Of a stretch of 64,000 nucleotides of DNA, positions 9,978-21,817 are shown piece after piece (the stretch's first letter is position 1; every line of letters starts with the position of its first letter). This stretch comes from Schizochytrium sp. TIO01. Lineage: Eukaryota; Sar; Bigyra; Thraustochytrida; Thraustochytriidae. The notes below the pieces were generated by a model. The model had not been told where the DNA came from. It saw only the letters and a program-made list of their open reading frames with translations, and did not search any database. The DNA is taken from positions 4,834,337-4,898,336 of the forward strand of contig SMSO01000037.1 of NCBI GenBank assembly GCA_004764695.1. The letters run 5' to 3'. The position numbers and the translations under genes are program-made.

Positions 9978-12900
9978 GAGCTTGCGCTTTACAGCTTTGC
10001 GAGCTTTATTGCCAGTAGAGCTTTAAAAATATGAGACCTTGCTCCTGACAAATTGCTAACTCACGGATGATCAGAAATAGACTAAACTTAATCAACGATC
10101 CGTTCAGATTCACGTTCTAGCTGTGGAATTGTCGTAGGGTATCTTGGTTTCTAGAAAATACAAGAGGAGAATGACACGTTGTTGTGTAAAAGGGTAGCGC
10201 CAGAGCAGGGAGAGTGGGGTTGGCTAAACCGATGGAAAGAACTCTAGAGCTGCTCTCGCTTCGAGGCCTACCTGCCTCGAAGAGAAAGAAGAGCCAGCTG
10301 GAGAGTCGCTTCTCAACCAATTCAAAGAAACCTGCCAAAGCAGGAAACCCGCGGGGTTCGGGGCCGTCGGCGGGCTCAACGATTTGCAGAAACCGCGACT
10401 GCAGAAAGAGCAGAAAATACAGAAGCGGTTTTGTTCTGAAGAAAATTCAATCATACTACCAACTGTTCTGTACTTAGGTATGGTAAAAAAAAAAAAGAAA
10501 AAAGAAAAAAAGTACAGAAACTTTCTATTCAATGAAGGCACAGCTAACTCCTCGTTGATACATAAAAGCTCAAGAGAGCTCTTCCGGCACAGGGTGCAGT
10601 GCTCCTTCGTCTGGGTCATCACAATAATTGCAAATTTTGTCAAATGTCTCGGCAACCAGAGCAACTTTGAAAATAGAACAAACTCATGATAAACTAGCTT
10701 TAGAAAAAACAAAGTTTAACTTTAAAAATAAAAACTGTTTCCATTACTCACTCTTATGAGTATTAACTAACGCGGGAAAGACAGAACAGACAAAACCAAC
10801 AGCCTGAGAGACTCGTAAGAGAAGGATCCAGCATTACATGAAACTTAGCTTCAAGCTGGTCACACGCATCATTCTCGTTATCTCTTTTAGATGGGCGTCA
10901 AATGTAAGATACCACGAAGCTGCACAGAGTTTATGAATGGTTGCTCTAATGATTGGCGACTTTGAATCGAATGCAGACAAGGAAACGAATCATGAAACCC
11001 CCGTTTTAATTGCCTTCCTAATAGGCCGACTACCTAGCAACAGAACTACTAATGCTACACTGCATCCTACTAATTGATCCCTCAGCGTTCCTTTCGTTCT
11101 TTCTGTTGGCTGTTGGCCTCTGGAGGAAGTGTGGACACAGCGCTCTCAATTTCAGAAACCACCAACAACTTGAAGCATTGCTCTCAACCATTAAACCTCC
11201 TAACTTTGGAAAACTACTCGTGGCCTTTCGTTCTCAAACTTATTAGTGTTAGAGCTTCCTAGACATTGCGTAGAGTCTCGTTTCACGGAAATGCGGCTAG
11301 CCTTTACAAAAGTTATTTAGTAAACGCTATAAGTAGATAGTTTGGAACAAACTAGTTTAACTTGGATAGTTGGTTTTGCTTTCCGGGCATGCTTGCAAAG
11401 GTCCGCTTTTTCGCGTCTTTGTCCCCTTCCTTCTTTTTTCGAGGTGCGCACAGCTCCAAATCTAACATGGAGCGTAAAATGTAATGGTGTCTTAAAGCGG
11501 TGATGATTATTATGGCTACAACATTTCTTTTGTGCAACGTAGCACTAGACAGTACCTAGTATATTGTAAAAAAACCACTATATCCACTATTTATCTAAAG
11601 TAGAGCACTCTCATCGCATCGATAAAGTGCTTATCCTTAGTTTCAGTTTTGCAAGGAAGTTGCTAGCAGTAGAGCATGGATATCCTGGGAGAGCAGTAAG
11701 GATTTATATATCTACTTTTCAAAAGTTTCGACATGACTTTGAAAGAGATGGATTCTAATTATTATAAAATCATTCACTAATCCTGCAAAGGGTGTGACAA
11801 CATAAAACGAAAGTGTCACTTTGAGGTATTGTCATCAGTTTGATAAACTCCAAACATGAAAGGAGCTCTGTTTTCCAGCAAACGCCATACATGACACGCC
11901 TAAAATATGCTAGTTTTCTGCGATCGAATGGGGATAAGATTTCATTCGTTGTGAACAGTAGCCGAATAACAACAGAGAGCAATTTTGCCCACCTCAACTG
12001 AACGATTCTATTCTCAGAAAGGTAAGTTGTGGTTCCTCTCTATGCATTTAAAATCCGAGAAAGAGCGTTCCTAAGCTTAGTCTATCTTTAATTGCATTAA
12101 TCCCTGTGGATAATCTGATAAGTTAATCAGCGAAGTACTTTGTATGATTTCTGTATGTATCTAAACAGCGTATTGTTGGACTAGCTAATTTTGCCGAGTT
12201 CCCTCAATGGTAGTACAATTTTCTTATAACTGCATCTAATTATTTGCTAGATAGCAGCAAACCTTGCAGACATCTCACAGAAAAAAGGAACCGTTTTTGA
12301 TATTTTTTTTTTAAATCATAGAGTTTTGTTTCCCACATGAATGTAATGCTGTTTGGACTAATCGGAAGGTCAGTAGGCAAGGCATAACCAGAGCCCTTGG
12401 CAGAATAATAGGTCCTGAACTATTATATATTGTATACGAGAAAGCTTGAGTAGCAGACACAAAGGTATGAGGCTAAGGTAACTCAAGAGTGAAAGTGCAC
12501 TCCACAATTAAGTAAATATAAAAGGGCAAACCTGAGGTGGTACTTGAGGAAACAAGTTAACCAACCCCCCTGAATTTTATGTAAACAGATGGGGTGGGTT
12601 CTGCCTTAATCTCCTAATTAGAATATGAGCTGGCCACTCTCTAGTTGTTCATCTCTACTCCAAGGTCAGCAGATCGCTAAATCTTAAAAGCTAAAGTTTG
12701 TCAAGCCTTCTTCAAGCCTTCCTCGAGCCTCTTGCCTTCATCTTTATAATCACTATCTATCTGACCAGAACCATCTATCAGCGTGTAGTTCCTGTGATAT
12801 TATAACTAACTAAAAAATGTTGTTCACCCTCGAACAACAATTGACTTACGCTTACTCTCCAAGAAAACCATCAAATTAATATAACCTTCACGTCTCAAAA

Positions 12901-15445
12901 GAGAGGAAATCAAGTTTGCAAGCCTAGAAGCGTCATGTTCTACACATAAGCCAAGTCCAACTTGTTAGTGTTGCCTAATTGCAATAGCAGGTAACCTGAA
13001 AAGTACTGAGCTGTCTGTAGATACTGTACAACATAATTTTAAAAATCGTATTGTAGAGCCAAAGAGCAAGTGTTCATTGATCAGATGTGATGGGCGCGGT
13101 GAATTTCAACTTCTGGGAGTTGGTCAAAATATCAAAAGAATAAAACCAGACGTGTCAACTTCATGGTAGCTGTATCAATAATCAATTCTGACTATCCACT
13201 TATGGTTGTACTTAACGTGGTGACAACCAGTCTGAAAGAGAGTGATGTCTTCTCTGTCAAAGAATTGTTAGCCGCAAAGAATTAGCAAAGATTTGGGCTG
13301 CATGAAAAATAAACCCGTGTCCCCAAGCTACTTGGAATACTTTCATACCGCTCATAGTCTGTGCGTATAGTCCAAGGTTTCATGGGCCCTGGAAAGAATA
13401 AGCGTTTCGCTGTTTTGTGGAGATGCAATTTTTATCTGACTCATTCTGGCGTCGCACTACTCCAAAGCAAAATGGCAATGCCTGGTACTTTAATTATCTC
13501 TTTAAAAGACGTAGACGGCCTCACGGTGTGGAGAAGGTTGTCATTTGCTTTGGTCGTGACAATCATGCTTGCGTATACACTCAAGTTCAGGTGTCTTTTC
13601 CAAATACCTAGACTGGCCATCGCTCAAGACGGAAGGAGGGGGAGGTTTGAAATCCTTTGAGTGGCGACGACAGTTTTTGTTTTAGTGTACCTTTAAAGTT
13701 GCGCAAAGTTAGCGTGCCAGGCGTCTGTCTACTCACAGCAAAGTACACCATTTCTGATTTGCAAATCGCCGCAGCACCACTGCTCTGGCGTTTAACTCGC
13801 ACACAAGTTCAAGAGACTCGCTTTCTGCTCCGCTCTGCATCTAAAACCTCACGGCTCGTCCTCATTGTACCTTATTGCCGCTCCGCTTTTAAAGGCGGTG
13901 TCAGTCCGTTGATGGGAGATGCACATTTCTCCATTGTAATAGATACGGCCATTCTGAGTAAACGATGTTGACGCTACTGAGTAGATCTCCAGCTTGTTGG
14001 AGCTCAAAGCACCACAAATGCGGCTACAGCTTGATTGGCAGCGCAGGCAAGCATTGAATTGTTCTGTTTCTCTCCGAGACCTGCTGCAAAACCCAGCAAG
14101 CAAGTCTTTCGCCAAAGCTTTCTTTATTTCAAGTTGTGAGTCCCCCCTTCATAAACCTCTAGCTAGCTAGCATTACTACTACTAGAAGCTAAAAGTCAGA
14201 TCTGATCATCATACTAACCATCTTTAATCAAAATTTGAAAAATTAAAATTGTTAGCTAACAAAAAGAAAAAGGAAAAGATAGGGAGCTAAGAATCGAATA
14301 GTTTAATTTTAAAAAAAGGATTCGAAAAGAAGAAAGATCTCTCTCTATCTCTTAGCACTATAAACGCTATAGATTACTATTGCCTAGCATGCCCAGCTAG
14401 TAAAAATAGTAGTTAAGAGCTCCGGCCTAAAGATTGGGTCCTCTTCTTCTTCTTTTTGCTATTTAGGGGGTTGGAAAAGTTCTTTCCGTCTCGAAAATAC
14501 TAGCGAGTAAGTACCTACTAGGAGGTGCTATTTAGTAGCTAGCTATGTATGACTATGATAAACAGGAAGGGGAGGTGAAGGAAGGTAAATAAGGAGGATG
14601 AAAGAGAGAAAGAGAGAATTGAAAGAACTCAGAAAAGAGAGAGAAACAAATCCAGATTGAAGTGCGGCGGACTTGCTTGCGCAGGACGGGTACGTTGCAA
14701 GGAAGAAGGCCTTGCACCCGCGGGGTGGGGTGCGGCGAAGAGAGAAGTCTGATGAGGACGCAGAGGGAAGTCTGGTCTGGAGGTCCTCGAGGCGAGCCAG
14801 TAGGTGGTCTTGCAAACTCGGGACAGACTTGGGTCCTCAGGCAACCAGGATATTCGTTCAATTGCGTGTTCAAACTTTCACTTTGTTTGTTATCTTTTCT
14901 CCTTTTCAAATAAATCACTTTGGACTGGTAACCAACCTGTTTGGTAACCTTCTCCGAACACAAGGATTGAGGCTAGACATGAGCTTGCAGAAGCAAATGA
15001 GGGAGTAGAAGGCTTTCTGGGCCTGCGTGAAGGGAGGGGGCCTTTCCTGAAGACATTCATATTGGTTGAGGCTTGTTGGCTAACGTGTTTATGCACTTCT
15101 GTTGTTTTGGTTTGTTTAATTTGCTGGAGATGTTCACCTGGTTTTCGTGTTCAATCTTTGTGTCGAAATGTGGTGCATGTGGTAATCTTATCCTCGCCTA
15201 TGTGGTGATGCTACATACGCCTTGATGCGATCGGGACTTGTTCGTCGGGAAATACAAACACGGCGCAAATTTCTCGGGTCACACGGGACGGTAGCTGGGC
15301 TTTCCCTCCGAAGGAACGCACTTTTTGCTCTTCATTTGTACCAATTCGAGCGATCGCAATCTTTCTGCACAAAATACACGTTGCGCAGAGAGCCAAGTGA
15401 CTAGCAATACCATAATAAAAGGCCTCAGTTTAAATCTTCGTCAAG
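9978..15445. other. 5.5 kb non-coding stretch
   Basis: AT-rich DNA with A- and T-runs and no supported gene on either strand. The longest frames (10224-10712 minus, 162 codons; 14553-14963 minus, 136 codons) are low-complexity and match nothing. Local landmarks are a GC-richer island at about 14650-14850, a poly-A/AAAG tract at 10488-10515 and a perfect 9-bp hairpin at 10259-10282. The helicase promoter should lie at its left end and the aminotransferase promoter at its right end. Confidence 0.5.
10259..10282. repeat. Small perfect inverted repeat
   Basis: A 9-base arm CTTCGAGGC is followed by a 6-base spacer and its exact reverse complement GCCTCGAAG. It lies about 280 bases upstream of the helicase start codon, so it could sit in the promoter or 5' UTR; no function is shown. 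Confidence 0.5.
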
Positions 15446-16657
15446 ATGGGCAAGGAAATCTCGTTTGAGACTATTGAGCAAGGTCCACCCGATGCTATTT
15501 TGGGTGTGGTTGCGCGCTTTCGGGCTGATAAATCAGCAGATCGCGTCAACGTATCAGTAGGCGCCTACCGTGATGGCCAGGGCAAGCCTGTGGTTCTCAA
15601 CGTTGTCCACAAGGCGGAGAAAATGCTCATCGAGGACAAGACCCGCAATAAGGAGTACCTTCCCATTGCCGGTGACGGCGTCTTCTGCCAAGCTACAAAG
15701 GAATTCTGCTTTGGCAAAGATTCCAAGGCTGTCAAGGAAGACCGCATTGCGACGATTCAAGCCTTGTCTGGTACTGGTGCTCTTCGGGTTGGCGCAGAGT
15801 TCCTTAACACGCACTTCCCAGGTACCAAGGTCTACATCCCCGACCCGACGTGGGGCAACCACTTTAAGATCTTTGGCAACGCTGGCCTCGAGACTGCCAA
15901 GTACACGTACTTGGACACGGCTACCCGTGGTTTGGACTTTGATGGCCTCATGAAGGATCTTGGAGAGGCGCCTCCGGGTAGTGTTGTCATCCTGCATGTA
16001 TGCGCTCATAACCCGACTGGTGTGGACCCAACAGAAGAGCAGTGGCAGAAGATTGCCAACCTTTGTGCTGAGCGCCAGCTGATGCCCTTCTTTGACTCTG
16101 CTTACCAGGGCTTTGCCTCCGGTGATGTGGACAAGGACGCCTTTGCCGTACGTCTTTTCGAATCTCAAGGTCATCAGATGATGGTAGCCCAGTCTTACAG
16201 TAAGAACATGGGCCTTTACGGTGAACGGATTGGCGCCCTTAATGTGGTATGCCCTTCTGCTCAGGCTGCTGTTCGTGTTATTAGCCAGCTAGAGTTGGTT
16301 GCGCGTGCCATGTACTCCAACCCTCCCAAGCACGGTGCTGCAATTGCAAGTCTCATCCTCACAGACCCGGAGCTTCATAAAGAGTGGCGTGTGGAGCTAA
16401 AGGCTATTGTTGATCGTATTCTTGACATGCGCAAGGGCCTGCGTGAAGCTCTCGAGGCTTCTGGTGCCCCTGGCGACTGGAGTTTCATTACCGAGCAAAT
16501 CGGCATGTTCACCTACACTGGTCTTAGCGCTGAACAGGTTGCCTCAATGGAGGAGAAATACCACATTTACATGCCCTCGAACGGTCGCATCAGTGTTGCC
16601 GGGCTTACTAGTGACAAGATCGACTACGTGGCAGAGGCTATCCGCTCAGTCCTTTAA
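15446..16657 (+). CDS. Aspartate aminotransferase, cytosolic type
   Basis: This 403-residue class I PLP aminotransferase interconverts aspartate plus 2-oxoglutarate with oxaloacetate plus glutamate (malate-aspartate shuttle, amino-acid synthesis). The frame begins directly with the mature fold (MGKEISFETIEQGPPDAILG) and has no presequence, so it should be cytosolic. Key features: VSVGAYRD substrate loop near residue 40; HNPTG with N189; the PLP-binding lysine K253 in SYSKNMGLYGER; the following Arg that contacts the PLP phosphate; and NGRISVAGL near the C-terminus with the carboxylate-binding Arg. Length matches the family (about 400-412). The start codon sits in CGTCAAGATGG, and an AT-rich ATAATAAAAGG element lies at 15412-15422. 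Codon use is moderately biased to C/G endings, in keeping with high expression. Confidence 0.96.
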   Translation: MGKEISFETIEQGPPDAILGVVARFRADKSADRVNVSVGAYRDGQGKPVVLNVVHKAEKMLIEDKTRNKEYLPIAGDGVFCQATKEFCFGKDSKAVKEDRIATIQALSGTGALRVGAEFLNTHFPGTKVYIPDPTWGNHFKIFGNAGLETAKYTYLDTATRGLDFDGLMKDLGEAPPGSVVILHVCAHNPTGVDPTEEQWQKIANLCAERQLMPFFDSAYQGFASGDVDKDAFAVRLFESQGHQMMVAQSYSKNMGLYGERIGALNVVCPSAQAAVRVISQLELVARAMYSNPPKHGAAIASLILTDPELHKEWRVELKAIVDRILDMRKGLREALEASGAPGDWSFITEQIGMFTYTGLSAEQVASMEEKYHIYMPSNGRISVAGLTSDKIDYVAEAIRSVL

Positions 16658-17456
16658 GTAGAGATTTGTGCTTCTCTATCACATTGTCATTTCGCAATGT
16701 GTCAAGATTCTCTCACATCTCACGTAATAGTTGGTCGTGGAGTGGAGAAGATACTCTTTTGGGTTGTCAAAAAAATCTTACTCACCTTTCCTTTTCACAA
16801 GTTCCTTTTTAATGATACTAGGGTGGTTTTAGAAAGTTTTCGTCTCCTTTAATTTTTTAAGTCCAAACAACGCTCGCATGTTCGTTTTATTTCACAGCTA
16901 GCATCCTTTACTATTTTACAGAGTATATATATATGATGAGAGATCTCTTCTCTTAAATGAGACTCATTTAAAAAAAAAAAACTTCTTGCGGTATTCTCAG
17001 TCAGTCTTGGAATTCTTTGTGGCAAAAGTGTCTAATACCATTCGAATATGAATATTTTACGATTTTTTTTCCATATTGCTATGTCAACGTGGGCAAATCG
17101 ACAATTTCATTGGCTAGTGGTCAACTCTATGAAATTCTTTAATTTGGGTAAAAATCCACTCCAAGCGTGAGATAAAGCTGTAGATGATAACACTAGCTAT
17201 TGCTATGTTAATGCAACCGTACGGTATTGTGGATAACATGTACGGTAATGAGGTTACTTGTACGATATTGCACAACGGACACATGAATAAGATGAGAGCT
17301 CCTTGATGACTTCGCAGGAATAGTGAGCCGCCTTTCCTGTTGGTAATCCTTGCCATTGGTTGCTGGGCGTGGTGTCTGCGTCAACAGCGTAGCACAACTT
17401 ATTTTTCGGCTGGGTACGTCTGAACGTGCAGCTCTTTTCGATTAGAGTGATTGAAA
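16658..17456. other. Intergenic, 3' UTR and promoter
   Basis: About 800 bases of AT-rich DNA between two genes on the same strand. It contains a TATATATATATG run (16925-16936) and an A-run (16972-16981). No coding signal is seen. Confidence 0.5.
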
Positions 17457-20400
17457 ATGGATGCTTCGCAGATCCAGCAAAACTCGGAGTTCAAAGCCAC
17501 CTCAGAGCAGGAAGTGGTTGCTGAGCAGGAACAAGAAAAAGAACAAGATGACTCAACAGATTCGGCTGCTGCAGGGATTCTGATCCAACCAGAGCCTAGC
17601 TCGCTACAGTTCCAAGAGGAGGCTTTCGAGGAGAATGACATACAACAAAGCGTCAAGCTAGCAGGTTCGTCACAAAATTTCCAGAGGCACGGCCATGAGA
17701 TAAAAGACAATACAAAGATCATTAGTGCTGAAGACCACCTTGCATCAAATAACCAAATTAAGACAATAGACCTTAACGAACTGGATAGTAGCTCGATCGA
17801 GGGATTCAACAAATCACAACAGGTACCAGTTTTCACACCAGATACGCGGCCAAGAACATCTGAAGGAGCAAAGAACCAGAACTCCGAGTTAGGGATTATC
17901 TCTAAATTTGACAACTTAAATCTTGTACCAGGTTCTCAGGAGACACTTGCTGGTGATACTGATACTCTTGCCTCAGGTAGAGGAGACCAAACATCAGCGG
18001 AGACAACGATTTTGGCAACAGAGGTTTCGGCAGGTAATGATGGTATGATGCAAGCTTCTCGTGGCGAATCTGGGGTCTTGAAGATATCAGTACCTGCAAT
18101 GAAGCCAGATGGTCGCAGCACAGCGCAGCATCGAGCAAGTCCACGTTATGGAAACAATCTTCGAGCTCCGCAGCACCCTGCGCCATCACCTATGAGCAAG
18201 CTAGCGCAACGTATTAACAGACAGATGAGTGCAGACAGTGCTGATGATGAACAATCTACCTCCTCAGTGGCCATTTTGTCACGGGATGAACTCAAATCAA
18301 GAGATCGAAATATTGATGAAGACGAGGTTCCATTAACGAGATGGGATGCTGATGCTGGACAGGAGCAACCGCAAAAGGTAGATCTGGAGAGGGATTCGCA
18401 GGTCGTACATGATGACAAAGGGCTCCATCCTCCTGTCGGTAAGGATCCTTCAGCAGCCGCGACCTCTCCCCGAAAAACGAGTACAACAAATGCATACATG
18501 CTGACTCCAGTGAAAGAAAATGAACTTAAAATTCAAGATCAGTTACTTCACGAGCTGCATAGAGAATATAATAATCGAAAAGAAGAGATGGGAAACAACT
18601 CCAATGAAATTAGCTCCGTTGCTGAGACTTTAGCTGATTTAGAGGTCCAGATTGCCAAATACAGAGAGGTTGAGTCGATGCTTGCGACGAATGGACGGGT
18701 GAGCCAGAAACAAGCACAAGAGCTAGATCGTCTAAAACGCGCCGCTGATTCAAAATTGAGCTATGTAAAGACCCTCAAACATATGTGTGAAAGGTTAGAG
18801 CGAAACAAGCTGGTGCAGGACACACGCATTGAAGAGCTAAAACGCGCCAATATTGACCTAGAGAAGGAGCTTATTACACATAACATTAGTCTTCGCGAAG
18901 CTTTGAATAGTGAGCGTGTAGCAGAAGCTGATCTCGAGCGAGTTCGGCAGCAAACGACTCAAGAGGAAGCAGAGTGGCTGGATCGAGTAGAAGCACGACG
19001 CCAAATTATGCACGAAACTGAGGAAATTCTAGAATTTCGGGAGAAGCAACTAGCACAAAAAACTGCAATTATCGCCCAAGTCAAGGGGGACTTGGACGCA
19101 GAGGGTGAGCAGAATCTCCAGCGAAAGGTTGTCACCAATCGTTTACGACAAATTCGATTGCAACATGACATATCAAAGAAAACGGAGAGGATTGACGAGT
19201 ACGAGCGAGCCTTCAAGCGTATTGTAGAAGCTACCGGGAACACCAGCATGGGTCAGATTGTAGAAAAGTTTATGTCCCAAGCAGATACGGTGGGAAATCT
19301 CAAGTCCATGATTGCCGAGGCTGAGAAGAAAATTGTGAAACTTTCAGAAGATCGACATATTCATAAAAAGGAATCAGAGAGTATTCGTTTTGGCGGACTG
19401 GGGCATGCCAGCAAACAGCGCAAATTAATTGATGACAAAGAGGTTGAAATTGAGACTGCTGCAAAATTAAATAAGCACCTTTCTGAACGAACTGCCCTTC
19501 TACAAAATGTGATGCGCGGGATCAAGGATGGAGTAAATCATATTATCATGCAGCTTGACGAAGCACAGGTCCCTTCTGTTGCTAGTATGGTTACTCCACA
19601 CACCGCTGATGCAGATAGTATACTCCAACTAGGAAATAACAACTACATAGGCAGGGTCCCTTCACTTGCTGGAAACGCTAGCGTGGCAAGTTTGGCCACA
19701 ATTGGACCAGGTAATAATAATATTGGAAGCAATAATAACAACGGTGGAGCCAGTGGCAATAACAATGCTAATAGCAAGGGTGTTGCAGGGCCTGGAGGCG
19801 GAAATTTGACTGCAGGAGGCAATACCAATGCAAACGGTAATGCGGAAAGTGTGGCTGGGGAGCAAGGAGATCTGTATGGAGACGTCGATCCTGCAGACGA
19901 GAGTGGAACTGGCTTCAATCTCGGAACAGGAGCGGACTGTGACAATAACCCCCAGGCAAAACAGCCCAGTTCAGAAGATGTAGCCTGGTATCTTGAAGCA
20001 CTTTCACAATGTGAAAAGCGAATCGTCAAGGTGCTTGAAGGTCTTCCTGACAAAGGCTTACGAATTGATGATATCGATGATACTATGCTTGATACGATAT
20101 GGAGAGGTCGACTTGCAAGCAATCTTCGTTCTGAGCATGACTCTGGCAAGGGAAGTCAGCTACAAGGTAAGGGAGCACGAATTAAAAAGATGCTCCGCAC
20201 AACTAAAAAGGGCGGTGCTAGCGATGCAAACAGTACTGGAGGAGGTGGCAATCCAAACGGGAACCAACATCCAAATCGTAAAAGCAAAATGCGACCAAAT
20301 GGACTGTCAGCGTCAAAAGCTGCAGCAAAATATAAGACTCTTTTGGGGCAAGTGGAGAAGTTGCGTGCTCACGTCCATGAATCGAGTGTTCGTGCTCAGG

Positions 20401-21023
20401 AAGCACAACAGTACCTACAGGGTGTGAAGAAGGATGCTAATGCAACGCCAGATTTGCTCTTAAAAGCAGATGATAACGCACAAGTGGCAAGAGCTGATGC
20501 AGATCGTGCTCAGCGTGCGTTGAACAAAGCGTCAAATGACCTTGATGCACTTGAGGCAACACTCTCAAAGTCTTCTGGAGGCGGCCTTGATGGAAAGTCA
20601 GCTTTAAGTGGTGGAGAACTGGGATCATTAGTAAGCGACAGCGGCTCCGAGGAAGACGACGACAAGTCTGTTGAAGGTACCTTCGAGAAGCAGATCCCTA
20701 TCATCGCAGATAAAGAAGGCCGTGAGCTCATTAAAGCTGAGACCCGCCGAATTCTAAAATTTGCTGAGAAAAAACGAAAACGTGTTACTCGACTTCTTAC
20801 TCAGCGAGGGTCTGGGTCATCTCTTATGGCCACTGGAGATGAGGAGGTGGGTACTCTTGAATCAGAGGTGGTCGAAGCTACAAAATTAGAAACACGTAGA
20901 TTTTCAGTTCTTCGCCCTATGCATAGCTCTCGCCTTGCACTTGCAAAGGCGAATGCTATGCAGAGCTCCCGCGACAGTTTAATCAATATTCCCCAACCTA
21001 CGCTGCAATCTATGCCCGAGTGA
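17457..21023 (+). CDS. CCDC151/ODA10-like outer dynein arm docking coiled-coil protein
   Basis: The frame is open upstream, but the first ATG is at 17457, giving 1,188 residues. Residues 1-350 are disordered and acidic. About 352-702 is a long coiled coil. Inside it, EATGNTSMGQIVEKF (from E591) followed by a TVGNLKSMI segment and a FGGLGHASKQRKL segment fits the conserved core of CCDC151/ODAD3 and algal ODA10 (EATGV, V-E-RF, then NL, then a Y/F-G motif). This family is needed to assemble or dock outer dynein arms on ciliary doublet microtubules. About 726-808 is an Asn/Gly-rich low-complexity insert, followed by SQCEKRIVKVLE, again family-like. The remaining 350 residues are charged, with another coiled coil at about 960-1050. 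The protein is roughly twice the length of animal homologues because of N- and C-terminal extensions. Orthology is inferred from remembered motifs. Confidence 0.82.
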   Translation: MDASQIQQNSEFKATSEQEVVAEQEQEKEQDDSTDSAAAGILIQPEPSSLQFQEEAFEENDIQQSVKLAGSSQNFQRHGHEIKDNTKIISAEDHLASNNQIKTIDLNELDSSSIEGFNKSQQVPVFTPDTRPRTSEGAKNQNSELGIISKFDNLNLVPGSQETLAGDTDTLASGRGDQTSAETTILATEVSAGNDGMMQASRGESGVLKISVPAMKPDGRSTAQHRASPRYGNNLRAPQHPAPSPMSKLAQRINRQMSADSADDEQSTSSVAILSRDELKSRDRNIDEDEVPLTRWDADAGQEQPQKVDLERDSQVVHDDKGLHPPVGKDPSAAATSPRKTSTTNAYMLTPVKENELKIQDQLLHELHREYNNRKEEMGNNSNEISSVAETLADLEVQIAKYREVESMLATNGRVSQKQAQELDRLKRAADSKLSYVKTLKHMCERLERNKLVQDTRIEELKRANIDLEKELITHNISLREALNSERVAEADLERVRQQTTQEEAEWLDRVEARRQIMHETEEILEFREKQLAQKTAIIAQVKGDLDAEGEQNLQRKVVTNRLRQIRLQHDISKKTERIDEYERAFKRIVEATGNTSMGQIVEKFMSQADTVGNLKSMIAEAEKKIVKLSEDRHIHKKESESIRFGGLGHASKQRKLIDDKEVEIETAAKLNKHLSERTALLQNVMRGIKDGVNHIIMQLDEAQVPSVASMVTPHTADADSILQLGNNNYIGRVPSLAGNASVASLATIGPGNNNIGSNNNNGGASGNNNANSKGVAGPGGGNLTAGGNTNANGNAESVAGEQGDLYGDVDPADESGTGFNLGTGADCDNNPQAKQPSSEDVAWYLEALSQCEKRIVKVLEGLPDKGLRIDDIDDTMLDTIWRGRLASNLRSEHDSGKGSQLQGKGARIKKMLRTTKKGGASDANSTGGGGNPNGNQHPNRKSKMRPNGLSASKAAAKYKTLLGQVEKLRAHVHESSVRAQEAQQYLQGVKKDANATPDLLLKADDNAQVARADADRAQRALNKASNDLDALEATLSKSSGGGLDGKSALSGGELGSLVSDSGSEEDDDKSVEGTFEKQIPIIADKEGRELIKAETRRILKFAEKKRKRVTRLLTQRGSGSSLMATGDEEVGTLESEVVEATKLETRRFSVLRPMHSSRLALAKANAMQSSRDSLINIPQPTLQSMPE
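19634..19860 (+). repeat. Asn/Gly-rich low-complexity coding tract
   Basis: AAT/AAC and GGA/GGT codons dominate here (NNNNIGSNNNNGG-like sequence), coding a disordered linker between the coiled coil and the C-terminal part of the CCDC151-like protein. The tract is imperfect and in frame throughout. Confidence 0.75.
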
Positions 21024-21817
21024 GCTCCTTTCATTTGTGCGAATGATTTCGAGATTTGGTTTAAATCAACAGAAGTCATAATCGCACATGCCATAATCCC
21101 ATTCTAAGCAGTGACGCGACGCTTTTCGCTTGAAGTATTCTTCCTTTCGAATCATGTCAAACATCTCTGCTTCTGGTGCTATTCCCCCCCTCCCCTTTCA
21201 AAAAGGGAAGACATAGTAGGTACTACATCCATCTCTGTTCTAAATATATACGCAGTAATCTAATTTTTTCTAGCTTAGGCTGAACTAGTTTTGATTAAAG
21301 GATGGAGGAAACCCCAAACTCTGAAAAAGAGAGGACCAGAGAGCAAAAAGAAGTTCATGACGACTCGTCTCTACCATAAATCACAAAAAGGCAAATATGA
21401 AAAGTCACATTTAGTTTTAAAAAAAAAGGATTATACTACTACTAGCATGAGAAAAAGATATTACAATCAACAGACGGGACCATTCGGTGTTGAAGTTATT
21501 GAGTTGGTACAATTCTTTGGCAGAGTTTGTGGGAAATACTTGAAAAACTTATAGAGTACGTGAGTGCATCTGCACTAAAAAAATAATTCGAGCGCTTATC
21601 TCCTCCATAAATGGTTCAGACAGAAGACAACACGGCTGATACGCTGTAGAAAACGCACGGTCTACAAAGTTCGCAAATGCTTTCCCAGATCATATAATGT
21701 GGTAATATGACATTGGATGCTTTAATTGTTCTTGTTTTTGGTAATGAAAAATATAAACATATTACAGATGTATGCTTACTCATTCCAACGGTATATCTCG
21801 CCCCCAAGAATACACTT
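21024..21817. other. Convergent intergenic region
   Basis: About 800 bases between the 3' ends of the CCDC151-like gene (+) and the FHA-RING gene (-). It contains C-run CCCCCCC (21184-21190) and an A-run near 21420. The frame 21291-21554 is Lys-rich and unrecognised, probably chance. Confidence 0.5.

Noticed and set aside
10224-10712. Minus-strand frame of 162 codons upstream of the helicase
   Set aside because: It includes a poly-Phe run from the A-rich tract at 10488-10515; no domain or family resemblance.
17451-17456. TTG start six bases upstream for the CCDC151-like protein
   Set aside because: Eukaryotic initiation strongly prefers ATG, and an in-frame ATG follows immediately at 17457.
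19643-20149. Minus-strand frame of 168 codons inside the CCDC151-like gene
   Set aside because: It is the antisense shadow of the Asn/Gly-rich tract; low-complexity Leu/Pro/Ala composition and no domain.
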